Source of the DNA: Ahrensia marina
Lineage (GTDB): Bacteria; Pseudomonadota; Alphaproteobacteria; Rhizobiales; Rhizobiaceae
DNA length: 64,000 bases
Assembly (NCBI RefSeq): GCF_001293565.1
Contig: NZ_JXMU01000010.1
Coordinates: 1 to 64,000 of the forward strand
Reading direction: 5' to 3'
Made by a program: the position numbers and the translations under genes. Under the pieces are notes generated by a model that did no database searches, was not told the origin of the DNA, and saw nothing but the letters and a program-made list of their open reading frames with translations. This document shows positions 1-8,837 of this stretch, one piece after another; position 1 is the stretch's first letter; each line of letters opens with the position of its first letter.

Positions 1-31
1 GCTTATTGCGCTCAAACTTTTCCTTGGCCAT
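1..31 (-). CDS. tuf: Elongation factor Tu, 5' end only
   Basis: The reverse strand from 31 reads MAKEKFERNK, the near-invariant first residues of bacterial EF-Tu, and then runs off the window. EF-Tu carries aminoacyl-tRNA to the ribosomal A site. An AGGA ribosome-binding site lies about 8 bases before the ATG. The tRNA-Tyr and tRNA-Gly genes further upstream on the same strand fit the tRNA-tufB arrangement known in many proteobacteria. Only ten codons are visible, so the call rests on a short but highly characteristic N-terminus and on context. Confidence 0.85.
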   Translation of the reverse strand, partial: MAKEKFERNK

Positions 32-106
32 GTCAAATCCTATTGTTCTTGGCTCAAACTTTGGGGTAAGCCCCGGCTATCGCCGCGATTTAAGGTGTTA
101 CCATAA

Positions 107-132
107 CTTTCGCAAGGGGAAAGTTGCGAAAG
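107..132. other. Hairpin in the tuf leader
   Basis: A perfect 9-base inverted repeat (107-115 against 124-132, arms CTTTCGCAA and TTGCGAAAG) with an 8-base loop lies between the kinase gene and tuf. No T-run follows on either strand, so it does not look like a canonical terminator. It may be a leader structure of tuf or a protein-binding palindrome. Confidence 0.35.
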
Positions 133-233
133 ACACACTATGCTACGCCATTTAATGTACGAAGGAGCATTCAAGCCCGTCTGTCACGCCAGAATTATGT
201 AAGACCTATGAGCCTTGATTGATAAGTTCTTGT

Positions 234-1232
234 CTAAATTGGAAATTCTACTGTGACAATCAGACCAGCGAACTGCCAGTCAAAAGTGATTTGTCCGTCA
301 ACGGCTCTGATAAGCTTGAGAATAATGTCAGAACCGCTGGTACGGCTTGGCTTAGTCACCGCAGGGCCACCGGTTTCTGTCCAAACGAATACCAGCTTTT
401 CACCATCAGCATCGCCAACTTTGCGCCACTCCAGTTTCACAGAACCATCAAGATTGCCCAAGGCGCCGTGCTTTACTGAGTTTGTTGCAAGTTCATGCAA
501 AGTCAGCACAGTACATGACACCAGTCCTACCGGAAGCACAATGTCGGTACCGTCTAATTCGAACTGCCTGTCGCCATCGGGCGCATAAGCTGAGAGAATC
601 GAAAGCGCGAGATCTTCAAACGTTGCACTTTCTTCTTCAGAACCGGTGATCGTATCAATATGCGCATCACTTAGCGCGTGCAGCCGCTCAATAACGAGGG
701 CGCTGAAATCTTTAACGCTGAGCTCTTCTTTTCCGGTAAGCCGAATGATCACAGCCATAACATTGATAATATTACGCAGCCGGTGAACAAGCTCACGGTC
801 AGCAAGATTCTTTAACCGCTTTTCCTCAGCCTTTTTCTCCGTGATATCCAACTGAGAACCGAAGAAGAAAGCCAGCTTGCCATCATCATTATAAATTGGA
901 CCAATCTGCAACGCGTTGATGAAAGTAGAACCGTCTTTTCTATAATTCAAAATCTCGATTGTGTCTGAACGCTCAGCATCAATAGCATTTCTAATATGCG
1001 CCACACTTTCCGGCGTGGTTTCTTCGCCTTGAAGCATACGGCAATTATTACCTATGACATCGCTCTCGCTGTAACCGGTTAAGTCAAAAAAGGCTGTGTT
1101 AGCGAAAACGATGGGATTATCCGACTGATTCGGATCTGAAATACAAAGCGGAATTCGCGCATTACGAACAGCGGTCAACATAGCTTCATTGCTGTTAAGC
1201 GTGACACCGCTGAAATGTTCAATTATATTCAA
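234..1232 (-). CDS. LOV-domain (blue-light) HWE-family histidine kinase
   Basis: 332 aa, apparently soluble. Residues about 20-130 form a PAS/LOV domain with the flavin-binding signature GNNCRMLQ; Cys64 is the residue that forms the photo-adduct in LOV proteins. The kinase half has the phospho-acceptor motif VHRLRN (His150) and the HELATNSVKHGALG N-box (Asn251) typical of HWE/HisKA_2 kinases. The family is known from Brucella and other Rhizobiales, where LOV-HK links light to stress responses. No response regulator is adjacent, so the partner is unknown. The gene sits between the tRNA pair and tuf on the same strand. Light sensing is inferred from the conserved cysteine motif. Confidence 0.88.
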   Translation of the reverse strand: MNIIEHFSGVTLNSNEAMLTAVRNARIPLCISDPNQSDNPIVFANTAFFDLTGYSESDVIGNNCRMLQGEETTPESVAHIRNAIDAERSDTIEILNYRKDGSTFINALQIGPIYNDDGKLAFFFGSQLDITEKKAEEKRLKNLADRELVHRLRNIINVMAVIIRLTGKEELSVKDFSALVIERLHALSDAHIDTITGSEEESATFEDLALSILSAYAPDGDRQFELDGTDIVLPVGLVSCTVLTLHELATNSVKHGALGNLDGSVKLEWRKVGDADGEKLVFVWTETGGPAVTKPSRTSGSDIILKLIRAVDGQITFDWQFAGLIVTVEFPI

Positions 1233-1467
1233 GCCGACTCCTTCGGATTATTCACCAAGTAGGAATGTCGGCCTTCTGACACCGAAATTGACACTGGCTA
1301 GCGCTGATAAATGTTTTGATCCAGTAATGGATGCCTCAGCTTTATAACTATTTGTTTGGACTATGACATTGTTCGATAAATCAAACAACAAATATAAAGG
1401 TACCTACCCGAAGGTGGCAATGTAAACTGGAAAGCAAGACAAGCGGTAAAGTACAAAGGCTCAAGCT

Positions 1468-1541
1468 TGGAGCGGGTAGCGGGAATCGAACCCGCATATT
1501 CAGCTTGGAAGGCTGCTGCTCTACCATTGAGCTATACCCGC
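1468..1541 (-). tRNA. tRNA-Gly (anticodon TCC)
   Basis: On the minus strand the 74-base gene starts GCGGGTATAGC, has the anticodon loop CTTCCAA (anticodon TCC), a GGTTCGATTCC T-arm and an encoded CCA end. The acceptor stem GCGGGTA/TACCCGC pairs perfectly. It lies 35 bases after tRNA-Tyr and is probably co-transcribed with it. Confidence 0.97.
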
Positions 1542-1576
1542 GGGAAGCTTAATCAAAAGCCGGACTGACACGCCGA

Positions 1577-1661
1577 TGGTGGAGGAGGCTGGATTCGAAC
1601 CAGCGTACGCTAAGCGAACGGATTTACAGTCCGTCTCCTTTAACCACTCGGACACTCCTCC
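1577..1661 (-). tRNA. tRNA-Tyr (anticodon GTA)
   Basis: An 85-base class II tRNA on the minus strand with acceptor stem GGAGGAG/CTCCTCC, the anticodon in the stretch GACTGTAAATC (GTA), a long variable arm as expected for bacterial tRNA-Tyr, and an encoded CCA. It is the first gene of the tRNA pair and follows a good promoter. Confidence 0.97.
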
Positions 1662-1703
1662 ATCTGGCGGTGCCAAGTCGTTGCGATATGATGCAACGGC
1701 CGC

Positions 1704-1732
1704 CTTATGAAACCGGTCGCGGTCGCTGTCAA
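1704..1732 (-). promoter_or_regulatory. Probable sigma-70-type promoter of the tRNA-Tyr/tRNA-Gly unit
   Basis: On the minus strand TTGACA (1732-1727) is followed after exactly 17 bases by CATAAG (1709-1704). The expected transcription start is near 1697, about 36 bases before mature tRNA-Tyr. The -35 box is a perfect consensus match; the -10 box is weaker. Confidence 0.6.
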
Positions 1733-1826
1733 CATGGAGTTGCACTCAAAGCAGCGATTTATCATCTTTTTTTGCGAAACAGTGCAATTGTCTGGCGATA
1801 AAAAGTAAAGGCACTATAAGGACGCA

Positions 1827-2684
1827 ATGACAAACAGTAAAAAAACAAAAAGTTCAAAAGACAGCCATTACGCAAAACTGCGGCGTCAGTTTCGTGATAA
1901 AAAAGCTGGCGTTGACCCGAACGACCCGAAAACCTTTCGCCCGCGCCCGCATCAGGAAGCAGAGCGCGTTCCCGAAGGGCGAATCTATTTATTCGGGTTG
2001 CACACCGTGCGCGCAGCATTGGAAAACTCCGAGCGCAAGATTCATACGATGTTTGCAACCGACAATGCGCTCACCCGCCTTGACATCACAAACCCTTCCG
2101 ATCTGCCTTTTACGGTAGAAATCACGACACCAAAAATATTGGATTCCAAAGTCGGTAGCGATGCCGTGCATCAAGGTGTCGTGCTGGAAGCCGATCCCCT
2201 CGCCCCTAAACATCTCAATGACCTCGACCGGTCAGATCTATTGCTTGTATTGGATCAGGTCACAGACCCGCACAATGTTGGCGCGATCATGCGTTCGGCC
2301 GTCGCGCTTAATGCTGGCGCACTGATCACAACCAGCAGACACAGCCCGCAAGAATCAGGAACACTGGCAAAGTCGGCCTCCGGCGCTTTGGAACTGATTC
2401 CCCATATTGAAGTCCGTAACTTGGCCAATGCGCTTGGTGAACTGAACAAAATGGGGTTTCAAACTGTCGGCCTTGATTCGGAAGGACCGAATATTATTGA
2501 AGAATCACTTCAGGGAAAAAAACTGGCTATTGTTTTGGGTGCGGAAGGCAAAGGCCTGCGCCAGAAAACAAGAGAAACAGTCACAACTCTTGCAAGACTC
2601 GATATGCCGGGTGCAATAAAATCACTCAACGTTTCAAATGCCGCAGCCTTGGCGCTCTATGTTGCCCGAAAAAAACTCGGTTAG
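1827..2684 (+). CDS. rlmB: 23S rRNA 2'-O-ribose methyltransferase, TrmH/RlmB family
   Basis: 285 aa. A basic N-terminal tail (about 50 residues) precedes the SpoU substrate-binding domain (LFGLHTVRAALEN) and the SPOUT catalytic domain with motif 1 NVGAIMRSA, motif 2 VLGAEGKGLR and motif 3 SLNVSNAAALALY. The family uses S-adenosylmethionine to methylate a guanosine ribose in 23S rRNA (G2251 in E. coli). The ATG follows AAGGACGCA. It is divergent from the tRNA pair, a pairing common in Rhizobiales. The exact target nucleotide is inferred from the family. Confidence 0.9.
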   Translation: MTNSKKTKSSKDSHYAKLRRQFRDKKAGVDPNDPKTFRPRPHQEAERVPEGRIYLFGLHTVRAALENSERKIHTMFATDNALTRLDITNPSDLPFTVEITTPKILDSKVGSDAVHQGVVLEADPLAPKHLNDLDRSDLLLVLDQVTDPHNVGAIMRSAVALNAGALITTSRHSPQESGTLAKSASGALELIPHIEVRNLANALGELNKMGFQTVGLDSEGPNIIEESLQGKKLAIVLGAEGKGLRQKTRETVTTLARLDMPGAIKSLNVSNAAALALYVARKKLG

Positions 2685-2831
2685 CTGTTAACGTATCACT
2701 AACAAGCGTATCGCAAGTTGAACGGATTAGGACTGAACGAAGCAATATTATGCGATGGTTTCGCAATTTTGCCTTTTTTGTTACTATTGCCTAACCTTAG
2801 AATTCCTACCTATTGCCACGAGGGGCACATA

Positions 2832-3488
2832 ATGAACAAATCCACTATCTTAACTGCGTCTCTAACGGCATTGCTGTTCACAGCAGCTTGTACAACAGAT
2901 CCGTTTACTGGCGAGCAGCAGATTTCCCGTACTGCGGGCGGCGCAGGCATTGGCGCAGTCGCCGGCGCGGCACTTGGCACACTGGCAGGCGGTGATGACC
3001 GTCGCAACGCATTGATCGGCGCAGGTATTGGCGCTCTGGCTGGCGGCGGCATCGGTGCCTATATGGATCGTCAGCAAGCTGAGCTTCGCGCTCAACTGCA
3101 AGGAACAGGCGTTTCCGTTACCCGGGTTGGCAACAATATTGTTTTGAACATGCCATCGAACATTACTTTCGCAACCGATCAGGATTCTATCAGTTCAGGA
3201 TTCTTCCCGACACTTAACTCTGTTGTTCTCGTGCTGAAAAAATACAATCAGACATTGATCGACGTTTATGGACACACAGATTCAACAGGTGATGACGGTT
3301 ATAACCTCGGCCTTTCACAGCGCCGCGCGCAATCAGTGGCGAGTTACTTGTCGAGCCAAGGTGTTAACGGTCAGCGTTTCGCCGTTCAAGGCTTTGGTGA
3401 AACCCGCCCTATTGCTGACAACAGCACTGACGCAGGCCGTGCACAGAACCGCCGCGTTGAAATTCAGCTGGTTCCATTGTCACAGTAA
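2832..3488 (+). CDS. OmpA-family lipoprotein with glycine-zipper domain
   Basis: 218 aa from the ATG at 2832, which follows a GAGGGG ribosome-binding site; the frame is open further upstream but only this start gives a signal peptide. The lipobox FTAAC puts the lipidated Cys near residue 20. Residues about 35-75 are a glycine-zipper segment rich in GAGIGA repeats, and the C-terminal half is an OmpA-like peptidoglycan-binding domain (NLGLSQRRAQSVASYL, GFGETRPIADN, NRRVEIQ). It is probably an outer-membrane anchor to peptidoglycan (YiaD-like). A strong terminator follows. Confidence 0.88.
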   Translation: MNKSTILTASLTALLFTAACTTDPFTGEQQISRTAGGAGIGAVAGAALGTLAGGDDRRNALIGAGIGALAGGGIGAYMDRQQAELRAQLQGTGVSVTRVGNNIVLNMPSNITFATDQDSISSGFFPTLNSVVLVLKKYNQTLIDVYGHTDSTGDDGYNLGLSQRRAQSVASYLSSQGVNGQRFAVQGFGETRPIADNSTDAGRAQNRRVEIQLVPLSQ

Positions 3489-3510
3489 TTAAGACGATAA
3501 TTCCTATTAG

Positions 3511-3539
3511 AGCCGCGCTTTTTAAGCGCGGCTTTTTTT
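3511..3539 (+). terminator. Rho-independent terminator after the OmpA-type lipoprotein gene
   Basis: AGCCGCGCTT and its complement AAGCGCGGCT form a GC-rich 10-bp stem closing a TT loop, followed by seven T residues. It begins 22 bases after the lipoprotein stop codon. The reverse strand has only a weak T-run, so it mainly serves the plus-strand gene. Confidence 0.9.
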
Positions 3540-3549
3540 GTTCGGGGCT

Positions 3550-3843
3550 TTAAACTTCTTTGTCGGCTTCCAGCTCACCGGCCTCACGCGCCCGCATTTC
3601 TTCAATATCATCAGCAATCAGCGCCAGATGCTGCTCAATCAGCGATAGATTCGCAATCAAGCCGCAGATCAGCGCGGCGGCAATCAATCCTGCAACTACA
3701 CCCAAACCTGCACCAAATGTGAGATTTTCTCCGGCCCAATAGGCTGTCCGGTATCCGAAATATCCACCTAGAACGACAATAAGAACACCTATTGCAAGAT
3801 TAAGTGCTTCCAGTGCTTCAGCAAGTACCCGTGAAAACCACAT
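3550..3843 (-). CDS. Small two-segment membrane protein, unknown function
   Basis: 97 aa. Two hydrophobic segments are visible (about residues 14-32, LAIGVLIVVLGGYFGY, and 43-65, GAGLGVVAGLIAAALICGL), followed by an acidic, probably helical tail (IADDIEEMRAREAGELEADKEV). I do not recognise the family. It lies alone between the convergent terminator and the opg genes. Coding is supported by an intact frame with sensible amphipathic structure and by its filling the gap; function cannot be assigned. Confidence 0.6.
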   Translation of the reverse strand: MWFSRVLAEALEALNLAIGVLIVVLGGYFGYRTAYWAGENLTFGAGLGVVAGLIAAALICGLIANLSLIEQHLALIADDIEEMRAREAGELEADKEV

Positions 3844-4042
3844 GCTAAAATCTCCAATTATTTTGACTTTTGATAGCGAGAATTCAAATCCGCAACAAGC
3901 ATGTTTAATTATCGCATTTGGCTGAAGGCATTAAAACGCAATGAAAGCAATTGGTTTTAACTTTAGGATCAAGTACTTGCTGCCATCTTCAACCCGTTAA
4001 AGGCCATTACGAGCACCAGCATCAATGTACCTACACGATGCC

Positions 4043-5248
4043 TTACTTCGGGCGCGCCACTAATGCATTTTTGGTGAAGGCGATCAAATACAAGACAATA
4101 AACCCGCCGCCGATCAAAACGGTATCCAGCACAAAGTCCACCTCGCCGCCATTTTTGATAACCTGCAAAGCGATATCAATCACTGTGCCGCTGGCAAAAA
4201 TAGCAAGCCCATACTGACCAAACAGAACGAGGGGCGCGGCGAACTTTGTTTCACACATCGCCGTAACTTGCGGAATTACTGATATCACATAGGCAAGCGA
4301 TAATATGTGCAAAAGCCGTGGCATCGAGAGAAATGTCTTATCGAAACTTGTGATCCAGTAAGGCAAGCCCAATTCGTATAAACCCCTGAGCGTACTGTTG
4401 CCGAGTTTGGATAGAAAACTCCATTCTTTCCAGACCAGTGAAAAAAGCAGATAGCCGCCGCAGACTATCACCAAGGGCCAGCTAAACGGAATAAACCGCT
4501 TGCCTTCACGCAAATGCAATCCGGTCAGAAGGCCCAGCACAAAAAGCAACTGCCAGCAAAACGGATTGAAGAACCAGCCACCCTCATTGGGATAGGCTGG
4601 CAAATTGATGCGGAAATGCGCGCTTAAAGCCCAACCAAGAACAGCGAACAAAGCGAGAGCGTAAGGATGCTTTCGCCCCACCAGAATGAAAAACGGTGTC
4701 GCCAATAGTAGAACCATATACATCGGCAAAATATTCACGTAGCCCATCTGGTGCCCGAGCGTGACAAATCCCACGATCGTTTTTAGGGGTGTGCCCCACA
4801 GCGCTTTCAAATTATTTTTGAATAGCGGATCCACAATCCCGAAAAGAACAGCGCCTGCTGCAACAATACCAATGGCTAAAACCGTAATAACCAGATGCGT
4901 TTGGTACAATTGCCACGCCCTGCCCCAAACTTTCGCAACTGCCCGCCAGAGCGAAACCCGCGCAAAGACAGCCCCATAGGCAATGCCTGCCGCCATGCCC
5001 GACATAAGCACAAAACCTTCGGCTGAATCAGAGAAACCGAAATTCCGGTTCGTGAAACGCTCATAAAAATTATTGGGCAGATGATTGATAAAAATCATGC
5101 AAAGCGCGAGACCCCGAAAAAAATCGAGCCGGAGATCGCGCTTTGATTTTGTTTTAGCCACGATTCCGGCTTCCAAACCGGCTTTAAGCTTTTCGCTTTG
5201 CGGCAAATTTGACGGGCTATGCAAATGCGTTACCCTTATCGGCACCAT
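4043..5248 (-). CDS. opgC: OpgC-type membrane acyltransferase (periplasmic glucan succinylation)
   Basis: 401 aa (or about 372 aa if a GTG at 5161 is the true start). The signature LRLDFFRGLALCMIFINH at the start of the first membrane helix, followed by about ten hydrophobic segments, is typical of OpgC, which transfers succinyl groups to osmoregulated periplasmic glucans across the inner membrane. It is the third gene after opgG and opgH. The ATG at 5248 lies inside the opgH end (32-base overlap); the alternative GTG has a better ribosome-binding site, so the start is uncertain. Confidence 0.82.
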   Translation of the reverse strand: MVPIRVTHLHSPSNLPQSEKLKAGLEAGIVAKTKSKRDLRLDFFRGLALCMIFINHLPNNFYERFTNRNFGFSDSAEGFVLMSGMAAGIAYGAVFARVSLWRAVAKVWGRAWQLYQTHLVITVLAIGIVAAGAVLFGIVDPLFKNNLKALWGTPLKTIVGFVTLGHQMGYVNILPMYMVLLLATPFFILVGRKHPYALALFAVLGWALSAHFRINLPAYPNEGGWFFNPFCWQLLFVLGLLTGLHLREGKRFIPFSWPLVIVCGGYLLFSLVWKEWSFLSKLGNSTLRGLYELGLPYWITSFDKTFLSMPRLLHILSLAYVISVIPQVTAMCETKFAAPLVLFGQYGLAIFASGTVIDIALQVIKNGGEVDFVLDTVLIGGGFIVLYLIAFTKNALVARPK

Positions 5249-7028
5249 CAGCAGGCAACACTTCGTCTAGACCGGCACCTTCAGACCCTGCTTTCTCCCA
5301 TGATGACAAAATACGCTTATGCCTGGCAACAACTTCAGGCAATTCTGCCTCGGTGGGAACATGGAAAGTCGATGATTGAAAGCTTTGACCTGTTTTCCAG
5401 ATCACCAACGGTGCCAGCACGAGCGGAGTTCCTACCGGGCTAAGCCACCAGATCAAAGATGGTGAGAAATAATAAACAGCAACAAATAGTCCGATACCTA
5501 TGAGTGAAATCCAGTAACTGGCATCGTAAGCTTCACGGAAAGTTATGGCCTCTTGGTCGCGGCTGGTGGCGGGCCAGCCACCATCAATACCGGAGAGAAC
5601 CTGAAAAACGGAGCGCGTCTGGTAAGCAAGCAAAATAGGCGCGTTGAAGCTTGATGTTAGAAGTTCGACAAATGTCGACCATGTAGCATCAACCCCGCCG
5701 CCGAAATATTTCGCCCGTTGTTCGCGCACCGCGCCGACAACAATAAGCACTTTTGGCAGGACAAGAAGTCCCACAATGCCGAATGCCAGAGCGAGTGCAT
5801 TATTGGTATAGTCGCTCGGAATGACTGGAAAGAACAATGTTTCCGGCGGGAAATAATCAATTTCAGGCTGCGTTGCTGTTGCCTGAATATTCGCGATGAG
5901 AAACGCCACCCAAAGCACGGGCGCGATATAACTCATGATACCTTGCAGAAACACAAACCGGCTCCATGCCTTTAATTTTGGTGCGCCAAGAAGGGCCGCA
6001 TGTTGCAAATTACCCTGACACCAGCGCCGGTCGCGTTTTGCATATTCAATGATATTTTCCGGCCCCTCTTCGAACGACCCTTCAAGATCGCAGTCAAGCC
6101 TTACGCGCCATCCGGCACGGGCTAGAAGCGCTGCTTCAACATAGTCATGGCTTAAAATGGTCCCGCCGAACGGTGCTTTTCCCGGTAGCTCTGGCAAGCC
6201 GCATGAATTGGCAAAAGCCGATACGCGCACCATTGCATTATGGCCCCAGAATGGCCCTTCATCACCCTGTAAAGTTTCTTGGCCCCGTGCAAAGATCGGC
6301 GAAAAAAAACTGGCCGAAAACTGCATTGCGCGGCCGAAAAAAGACTTCGCATTAATGATCTTGGGAAGCGTTTGTAAAAGGCCAAGCTGCGGATCGGCCT
6401 CCATGCGGCGCACCATCTCAACGATCGTGCCTGCATCCATCAGACTGTCAGCGTCAAGAATAAGCGCAAAATCATAGGCACCGCCGGAACGCTCGATGAA
6501 ATCTTTTACATTGCCAGCTTTGCGTCCCTTGTTCTGCAATCGGCGCCGGTAGAAAATACGGCCCGTTGCATCACGTGTTTCAATCAGCTTTGCGAACCAA
6601 AGTTTCTCCTGCTCGCCAACATCATCATTGGTTGTGTCGGATAAAATAGCAAAGTGAAACCGGCTTGAAAGCCCTGTCTCGGCAAGCTCTGCATCCATGG
6701 CGGCAACCCGCGCAAATGATGTTGCCGGATCTTCATTATAGACCGGCATCAAAATAGCGGTTTTGCTATTGATTGGTGCCGACGAAAAAGGAACGGACTT
6801 AACAGTTAAGGCACGAACAAGCCCGACCATGCCAAGCACAGCTCCCCAACAAAGCCACATCGTCGTCAGAAAGACCAGAAAAGAAAGAACCAGATCAATC
6901 AGGCGCAAGCCATCAGCCGCACTGAATTGCAACAAAAGAAATGCGGCAATTGCACCTGAAATAACACTGATCAGTGCGGCGACAACACGGAATTTGCGCG
7001 TTGTCGCACGCGAATAATGCGCAGCCAT
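5217..7028 (-). CDS. opgH: Glucans biosynthesis glucosyltransferase H, main body
   Basis: 603 aa. Two N-terminal membrane segments precede a family 2 glycosyltransferase domain with LMPVYNEDP, LDADSLMDAG, GHNAMVRV, LSHDYVEAALL and the acceptor motif QGNLQH preceded by RDRRWC, then C-terminal membrane helices. OpgH polymerises UDP-glucose into linear beta-1,2 glucan. The N-terminal LP..APL.MP.Q.L segment usual in the family is missing here and is found in another frame just upstream (7033-7212). A TAA stands directly before the ATG and no ribosome-binding site is visible, so translation may depend on reinitiation. See the finding on the split gene. Confidence 0.85.
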   Translation of the reverse strand: MAAHYSRATTRKFRVVAALISVISGAIAAFLLLQFSAADGLRLIDLVLSFLVFLTTMWLCWGAVLGMVGLVRALTVKSVPFSSAPINSKTAILMPVYNEDPATSFARVAAMDAELAETGLSSRFHFAILSDTTNDDVGEQEKLWFAKLIETRDATGRIFYRRRLQNKGRKAGNVKDFIERSGGAYDFALILDADSLMDAGTIVEMVRRMEADPQLGLLQTLPKIINAKSFFGRAMQFSASFFSPIFARGQETLQGDEGPFWGHNAMVRVSAFANSCGLPELPGKAPFGGTILSHDYVEAALLARAGWRVRLDCDLEGSFEEGPENIIEYAKRDRRWCQGNLQHAALLGAPKLKAWSRFVFLQGIMSYIAPVLWVAFLIANIQATATQPEIDYFPPETLFFPVIPSDYTNNALALAFGIVGLLVLPKVLIVVGAVREQRAKYFGGGVDATWSTFVELLTSSFNAPILLAYQTRSVFQVLSGIDGGWPATSRDQEAITFREAYDASYWISLIGIGLFVAVYYFSPSLIWWLSPVGTPLVLAPLVIWKTGQSFQSSTFHVPTEAELPEVVARHKRILSSWEKAGSEGAGLDEVLPADGADKGNAFA

Positions 7029-7032
7029 TTAT

Positions 7033-7212
7033 TCAGCCATTTGCTGTTTTGCGGCCAACAATTCCGAACCAGTTAAAGCGCGGCAATAGTGAACGTCGAC
7101 GCTCCAAATTCTGGATTGGCATCATAAGGGGGGCGTCAGGTAGAGCACCTTGGTCAAGAATATCAGAAACTGAATTCATTGTGCTCACGTTACGATTAAC
7201 TTGGGAGGTCAT
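7033..7212 (-). pseudogene. opgH: Detached N-terminal segment of opgH
   Basis: A 59-codon frame starts at an ATGA that overlaps the opgG stop codon, the usual coupling point for opgH, and encodes LPDAPLMMPIQNLERRR. This matches the conserved proline-rich N-terminus of OpgH proteins (LP.EAPL.MP.Q.L in Xanthomonas and relatives). It stops with TGA at 7033, four bases before the ATG of the opgH body, which lies in a different frame. It may be a frameshifted piece of opgH or a separately translated leader; a second possible start is the ATG at 7179. Confidence 0.6.
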
Positions 7213-8837
7213 TGGTCTCGAGTCCATTGGAAATGCCAAACTTCGCTTAGCTTGCTGTCGTAACCTGCAATATGGGCGGTTAGTTCCAGCAGCAACTCAC
7301 TTTTTGAATCAAGATCAAAGACAAGTCGCCACAAATCTTTACCGGAGACTTTGAACAGCACGACGTTTTTGATCTCACCGGCTGACGACGTTACAATAGG
7401 CTTGATAGGCAGCTCTTTGTCGGGGTCATATGGCAGGCTGGCGATGCTGCCACCGGCAAAATCAATGACAAATTTGCGCACATTGGTATCAGGGTCAGAC
7501 ACACCGGAAAAACCGCCGACCCCGCTGCGTGTGGCATCGACAAAGGCCAGCTCTGATGTTGACTTCGGCGGTAATCCGCCCCAATGCAAACGGTATGCAA
7601 ACGTCAATTCATCACCAGCTTTCGGTGATTTATCGGGCGACCAAAAAGCACCGATATTATCATCGGCTTCAATGTCGGCCGGTATTTCTAACAGCCTGAC
7701 CGAACCAATTGGCCAGTCGCCGATGAGTTCGACACGTACAGACGGGCGCTCGTGATAGCGCGCACCAACATCTTGGAAATCATCAAATTCGCGGGCTCTT
7801 TGATAAAGTCCGAACGCCTTCAAATTGTGTTCAGAAAAATAAGAAAGGCTCAACCGCTTGGGGTTTGAAAGCGCCCGCCATGCTTTATCACCGTTCTTGC
7901 GCTCAATAAGCAGGCCGTCACTGTCATGAACCTGCGGACGGTAATCATCAAAGTCCGAACGATTTACATGCGAATACAGGAACATTGAAGTCAGCGGCGC
8001 AATACCAAGCTGTTTCACATCTTCTCGGAAGAACAGCTTACATTCGACATCCATAACAGTATCTTCGCCCGGATCGACGACGAACTTGTACGCACCGGTA
8101 ACCGACGGACTGTCCAAAGCCGCATAAAGTGTGATCACGCCAGAATTCGGCGCCGGACGCTCAACCCAAAAGCCGGTAAAGCGCGGAAATTCTTCTCCGG
8201 TCGATAGACCGGTATCAATACTCAAGCCCCGCGCGGACATGCCATAAGCATTTCCGCGGCCAAGCGCTCTGAAATAGCTGGCACCGACAAATGCCATCAG
8301 TTCATCGAACTTATCCAAGCGGTTTAGCGGGTTATTGATCCTGAATCCGGCAATGCCGGGCAGCTGCATATGCGGATCAATTTTTGTTTTCATGCCTTCA
8401 TAATATTTGAAGTCATCGGCGCTGAAACTGATCGGACGGGCAGCCCCTTCATTGACTTCATAAAGCGCTACCGTCTCTCGGTAGAGCCATCCAGGGTGGA
8501 AGCCATGCAATTGGAATTGACTATCCTTGTCATTCCAGCGCGCGCGCTGGGGATTAAACTGAATCTTACGATAGTCATCATAATTAAGTTCACTGAAAGG
8601 CTCACCTAACTGAGCAGGTTTTACATAGTCCTGCTTTGCCAGCGCCCTCATTTGATCAGTTAAAATCTCAAACGAGAAAGGTTCCTGGGCTGTAATTGAA
8701 GCTTCGTTTTCATCATCTTCAGCAATCGCTTTTGATGAAAATGCCAGAGTGGTAGAGGCAGCAAGGGCAGCAATAAAACCGCGCCGCGACAAAGTCGACT
8801 GGCGCAAAGAATTACGGTCAAACGTATTAGAATGCAT
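7209..8837 (-). CDS. opgG: Glucan biosynthesis protein G, periplasmic
   Basis: 542 aa from the ATG at 8837, preceded by AGGA at a good distance; the frame is open 9 codons further. A twin-arginine signal (LSRRGFIAALAAS) ends near AIAEDD, so it is exported to the periplasm. The body matches the MdoG family (FEILTDQMRALAKQDYV, then a beta-rich domain with FWVERPAPNSG and WHFQW near the C-terminus). OpgG acts with OpgH to branch and release periplasmic glucans. The first gene of opgG-opgH-opgC; expression is probably driven from 8838-9000. Tat rather than Sec export is notable and matches OpgD-like relatives. Confidence 0.9.
   Translation of the reverse strand: MHSNTFDRNSLRQSTLSRRGFIAALAASTTLAFSSKAIAEDDENEASITAQEPFSFEILTDQMRALAKQDYVKPAQLGEPFSELNYDDYRKIQFNPQRARWNDKDSQFQLHGFHPGWLYRETVALYEVNEGAARPISFSADDFKYYEGMKTKIDPHMQLPGIAGFRINNPLNRLDKFDELMAFVGASYFRALGRGNAYGMSARGLSIDTGLSTGEEFPRFTGFWVERPAPNSGVITLYAALDSPSVTGAYKFVVDPGEDTVMDVECKLFFREDVKQLGIAPLTSMFLYSHVNRSDFDDYRPQVHDSDGLLIERKNGDKAWRALSNPKRLSLSYFSEHNLKAFGLYQRAREFDDFQDVGARYHERPSVRVELIGDWPIGSVRLLEIPADIEADDNIGAFWSPDKSPKAGDELTFAYRLHWGGLPPKSTSELAFVDATRSGVGGFSGVSDPDTNVRKFVIDFAGGSIASLPYDPDKELPIKPIVTSSAGEIKNVVLFKVSGKDLWRLVFDLDSKSELLLELTAHIAGYDSKLSEVWHFQWTRDQ

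Noticed and set aside
107-132. Hairpin as a terminator for the LOV kinase gene
   Set aside because: No T-run follows the stem on the minus strand, so it does not meet the usual criteria.
2930-3070. Repetitive GGC-rich DNA that looks like a tandem repeat
   Set aside because: It is the coding sequence of the glycine-zipper segment of the OmpA-type lipoprotein; the repetition is at protein level and not an array of identical units.
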